Assembly (NCBI RefSeq): GCF_008831285.2
Contig: NC_045143.1
Span: 2,205,503 to 2,269,502, forward strand
Source of the DNA: Nymphaea colorata
Taxonomy: Eukaryota > Streptophyta > Magnoliopsida > Nymphaeales > Nymphaeaceae
Direction: 5' to 3'
Length of the DNA stretch: 64,000 nt
Positions 61,055-64,000 of the stretch are shown here, in pieces. The position numbers were made by a program, and so were the translations under genes. The stretch's first letter is position 1; the number at the start of each line of letters is the position of its first letter. The notes beneath the pieces were generated by a model. The model was given only the letters and a program-made list of their open reading frames with translations. It had not been told where the DNA came from and made no database searches.

Positions 61055-64000
61055 CTAGCTCTCTATATAGTTAGACAGGTAGAATCCCTGCCGGCCGGCG
61101 TATGGTGCACCGTGAGAGACGAAAGGAATCTGGGCAGCACTAACGACGCCTACATCACAATCATGTTGTGGTGTGATGTAGTAAATGACGTAAGGGCACT
61201 CGTGGTTGTGCGTACCGTCATACGTGGTGATCACGAATCTTGGATCTTCCCTGTCCCTTTCAACCCTCTTCTTCACGCTGCAGCCTCCATGGGAGCACCG
61301 GTAGTAATTCCTGCAGAGTTAGCTACGCTTGGTTAGACGAGGCTCGGCAAACTTCTGTAAACTATTTTCATATAATCAAACATGAACGATTTTCCAGAGT
61401 ATGCCAAAGAATATTTCCGTAGAGATCGCAGTTTGATGTATGAAAGCAATTTCTCGTTACTTAATTAGGAAGATCAATATTTTTCTGTAACGAGATCTTC
61501 TTCTTGTATACAAAATCATAATGAAGTCTACTATACATGCCACCCTTACCCATCTAGGTGTGCGAAGCCCTTTGTGGGCTTAGTGCAAAAGACTTCAATA
61601 TTAGGGAAGAAAGAAAACAATGGAGCTCAACTTGGTTGTAATTTTAATTTATTGCCAAATATTTTTCTTTTTTTGAGACTTATTTAGTGAGTGTTTGGCT
61701 TCACTTGAATTTTAGTTATAAAAATAAAATTCCAAAAACAGAATTCCACTTTAAATTGGAATTGAAATGAACAGTTCTAGTTTCCCCATGTGTTTGACAT
61801 TAGGAATTCTAATCCCAGAATTGAAAATGATGTGTTTGGTAAAACAAGAATTAAAATCCTAAAATTGATGAGTTAAAACCTTCATGATGTGTGCCCTAAT
61901 GAGAGATGAAAAACTTCTAAAATTATAAAATCATAATTCCATCCCTTAAAGTAGAATCATACTTCTAGAATTTTGATTCAAAAATGAATTTATAATCCAG
62001 AATCAAAATTCTTTGCTTGAAAACACAATTCCACTTTCATAAAAAATGAGAATTGTAATTCTAGAATTCTACAATTCCACCCTAGTCAAACACCCCCTTG
62101 GGTAGTGATCAAGAGAAAACCAATAATCTTTTATCACTAACCATGAGAGGAGAACTTTGTTTTGGTCTTGCACCAAGGCACATGCTTTAGGCATCAAGCA
62201 TTTAGATAAGAGTATAGATAGAGCCCTCAAGGAAAGGAGAAAAACATCTGGAAAGTATACATACATACATATACATACATACACTTTAATTTTTGCAATT
62301 ATCCACTGCACTTCCTTTAATGCTAAAACCCTGCAAAAGCTTGGTTTGGTTTATGTGAATGATCTTTTACATAAACCTCAGTCTTTAGGAATTTAATGCT
62401 GTTCATGTTAAAGAAAATTTTTGGCAATTTCCACTTGGTAAATGCCAGCTGCATCTCTCCTCGTAACTTACCACAGGGATCCTCTATTCAAAAGTAGAGA
62501 GGTTAGTGAATTTAATTATTTTGCTCAAGGTTACTAGCAAGTAAAACATCCAGCTTATAGTACTATATGATTTTTTGGCTTTCTTGAATGAAACAAGAGA
62601 ATGATCGATTATTACGAACAGCCTAGCTAGGCGGTCCTTTTACGTGTTTATTAATTTCTAATCATCACTGTCATGATACAAATCATACGTTTCGGCCTAG
62701 TGTTTACCGAGAGAGAGAAAGCATGATCTATGGAATACAGATAGACAGCAAGCTAGTGAACGGCAATGAGGAATAATGAGTAAATTTGAAACTGAATGTT
62801 AATTTATGACAAACTAAATAGGTTTCAAATTAAATCTGCCTTGTAAGTTTCTCCATTGAAGTCGAGAAAAAATAAAGAAGATTGGCATAAGCAGTATCAT
62901 ATCTCCTTTTCTTCCAGTTACATACTTTTCGCTCCCCATTTCTGAACTGACTAAGCAAAGATATATAAGTCCAATATCAGTAGACCTTGAAGCTCAAACC
63001 GTCGAATCTTGCAAAAAGAAAATCAACTTGGACAAAAAATTGTAGGTCTTGAACCATATCTTTGTGGTTGACATTTGGTGCGTGCATGTCATGCAATGGC
63101 TATAAACACTGTCTGCAAGTGGCATGAAAATATCAAAGTAATATATCACTTCCGGCAATAATAAATCGAGGGTCACTTTCTACAGGTCATTGTTTGTATT
63201 GCAATGTAGGAGCTTAGCCTTTCACAGCCAAAAAGTCCTCCTATCTTGGGCATTCCCAAGCAAATGCCAGACAGGATATACGTGTGTTCTGAATATTCTG
63301 ATTCCGTATCATGTGATAAGATCTTTTAAGCAATTCATGGCTGTGTAGCAAGATCATATATACTTTTGACGAAAAAAAGGGAAAACCCATTTAGATAACA
63401 TCCATATGTTGTCATAAACCTAGATATCTCAAATATTAATGTCTTTCACAAACTAGTACCCCTTGGTATATATGTGCCAAAGGAAGAGAACTGATCATCG
63501 TGATAATGATGAAGATGAAGAGATAGTGCAAACTTATTACCTAGGGTTTTGGTTGTCCTTAACCATCTTCTTTCCATACTTCCTCCATCTGTATCCGTCA
63601 TCCAAGTTCTCAACATCCGACATTGTCTTAAATGCGACCTTAACACCAAGTTCATCTGATTTTCTTTTCCTCGAGCTACACTCACCTCTCTGTTTCCTGA
63701 AAAGCAAAGAAATTGGTCATTAGCGATCACATGAAGGTCGCTGCTGCTGAACTTGCCCGGGGGATGACTAAGATCAATCAATATGACACTTCAAGGGAGT
63801 GGTAGATGATGCTTTTTAAATAACGAGAGACGTTGAAGGCAATCGGCTGAAAAAGAATGAATATTGGGAGGTGGGGATCGAAGGGCTTGACATAATCTGC
63901 AGATTCTAAGAGCCAGGTGACTAACCAATTAAAGCTTCAAGAATGGAAGAAAGTTCGTTCACATGTTGATGAATCTATATCAGGCAGTCTTTGATGAGGT
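61055..64000 (-). CDS. WRKY transcription factor, group IIc, WRKYGKK variant, copy B (5' end outside window)
   Basis: Exon 3 is 61310-61055 (256 nt) and exon 2 is 63696-63541 (156 nt), the same lengths, phases and splice sites as copy A. By homology exon 1 should begin about 380 bp beyond exon 2, just past the window end, so this entry is partial and the final ~300 bases are intron 1. The domain reads [21 protein letters not shown], with the same C-X4-C...H-N-H zinc finger. Differences from copy A include KDN for KHN just after the heptapeptide, TTYDGTHNH for TTYEGTHNH, and a Cys in the basic linker (RGECSSRKRK). No frameshift or stop is seen in the two exons, so the gene is probably functional. 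Intron 2 carries a ~409-bp MITE. Confidence 0.88.
61689..62097. mobile_element. MITE in intron 2 of WRKY copy B
   Basis: This ~409-bp insertion begins gagtgtttggct and ends agtcaaacaccccc. The ends are inverted repeats, since the right end reverse-complemented starts gggggtgtttgact. The interior is non-coding and rich in 'gaattc/aattcca' inverted motifs. The left and right flanks (tatttagt and ttgggtagt) are an imperfect ~8-bp target duplication. Copy A has the unoccupied site (ctttggataacgatcagg) at about 54076. The ends and an 8-bp duplication suggest the hAT superfamily; that label is inference. Confidence 0.82.
62256..62284. repeat. (ATAC)n microsatellite
   Basis: About six ATAC units within intron 2 of WRKY copy B. 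Confidence 0.85.

Overview
This is nuclear DNA from a flowering plant. Coding exons are short and split by GT-AG introns. The intergenic DNA is AT-rich, with long (AT)n, (GA)n and (CT)n runs and eroded transposon-like repeats. The proteins belong to plant families: an IQ67-domain protein, a half-size ABCA transporter of the plant AOH/ATH type, a LIP1-type small GTPase and group IIc WRKY factors. I saw no bacterial, organellar or viral genes and no tRNA or rRNA. The species cannot be named from the sequence.

Layout. 1-8000: no gene I can support. About 8060-13352 (+): an IQD calmodulin-binding scaffold gene, with six coding exons after a 5' leader intron. 13.4-17.7 kb: intergenic. 17855-30190 (+): an ABCA transporter of 18 coding exons and about 941 residues, whose first intron of 5.7 kb carries MITE-like and duplicated DNA. 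32332-34407 (+): a two-exon gene for a 194-residue protein with two C-terminal membrane segments and no named family that I recognise. 35904-40026 (-): a seven-exon LIP1-like GTPase, convergent with the previous gene. 41-45.7 kb: intergenic, holding a two-exon relic of an ICP55-like Xaa-Pro aminopeptidase and a possible PPR relic.

45.7-64.0 kb: a tandem array, with a period of about 7.6 kb, of minus-strand WRKY genes. The first unit is a decayed copy that has lost the WRKY exon. The second is an intact 207-residue gene with the WRKYGKK variant. The third is intact for exons 2 and 3, but its exon 1 lies beyond the window end. The 5' flanks, introns and 3' flanks are duplicated along with the exons, and each unit has its own later insertions: a MITE, CACTA-like fragments, short tandem repeats and microsatellites.

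The genes look like independent loci rather than a pathway. By family knowledge they cover microtubule/calmodulin scaffolding (IQD), membrane transport (ABCA), clock and light input (LIP1) and salicylate/jasmonate defence regulation (WRKY50/51 type). The most informative part of the window is the WRKY array, which shows duplication, pseudogenisation and transposon insertion at stages that can be compared copy against copy.
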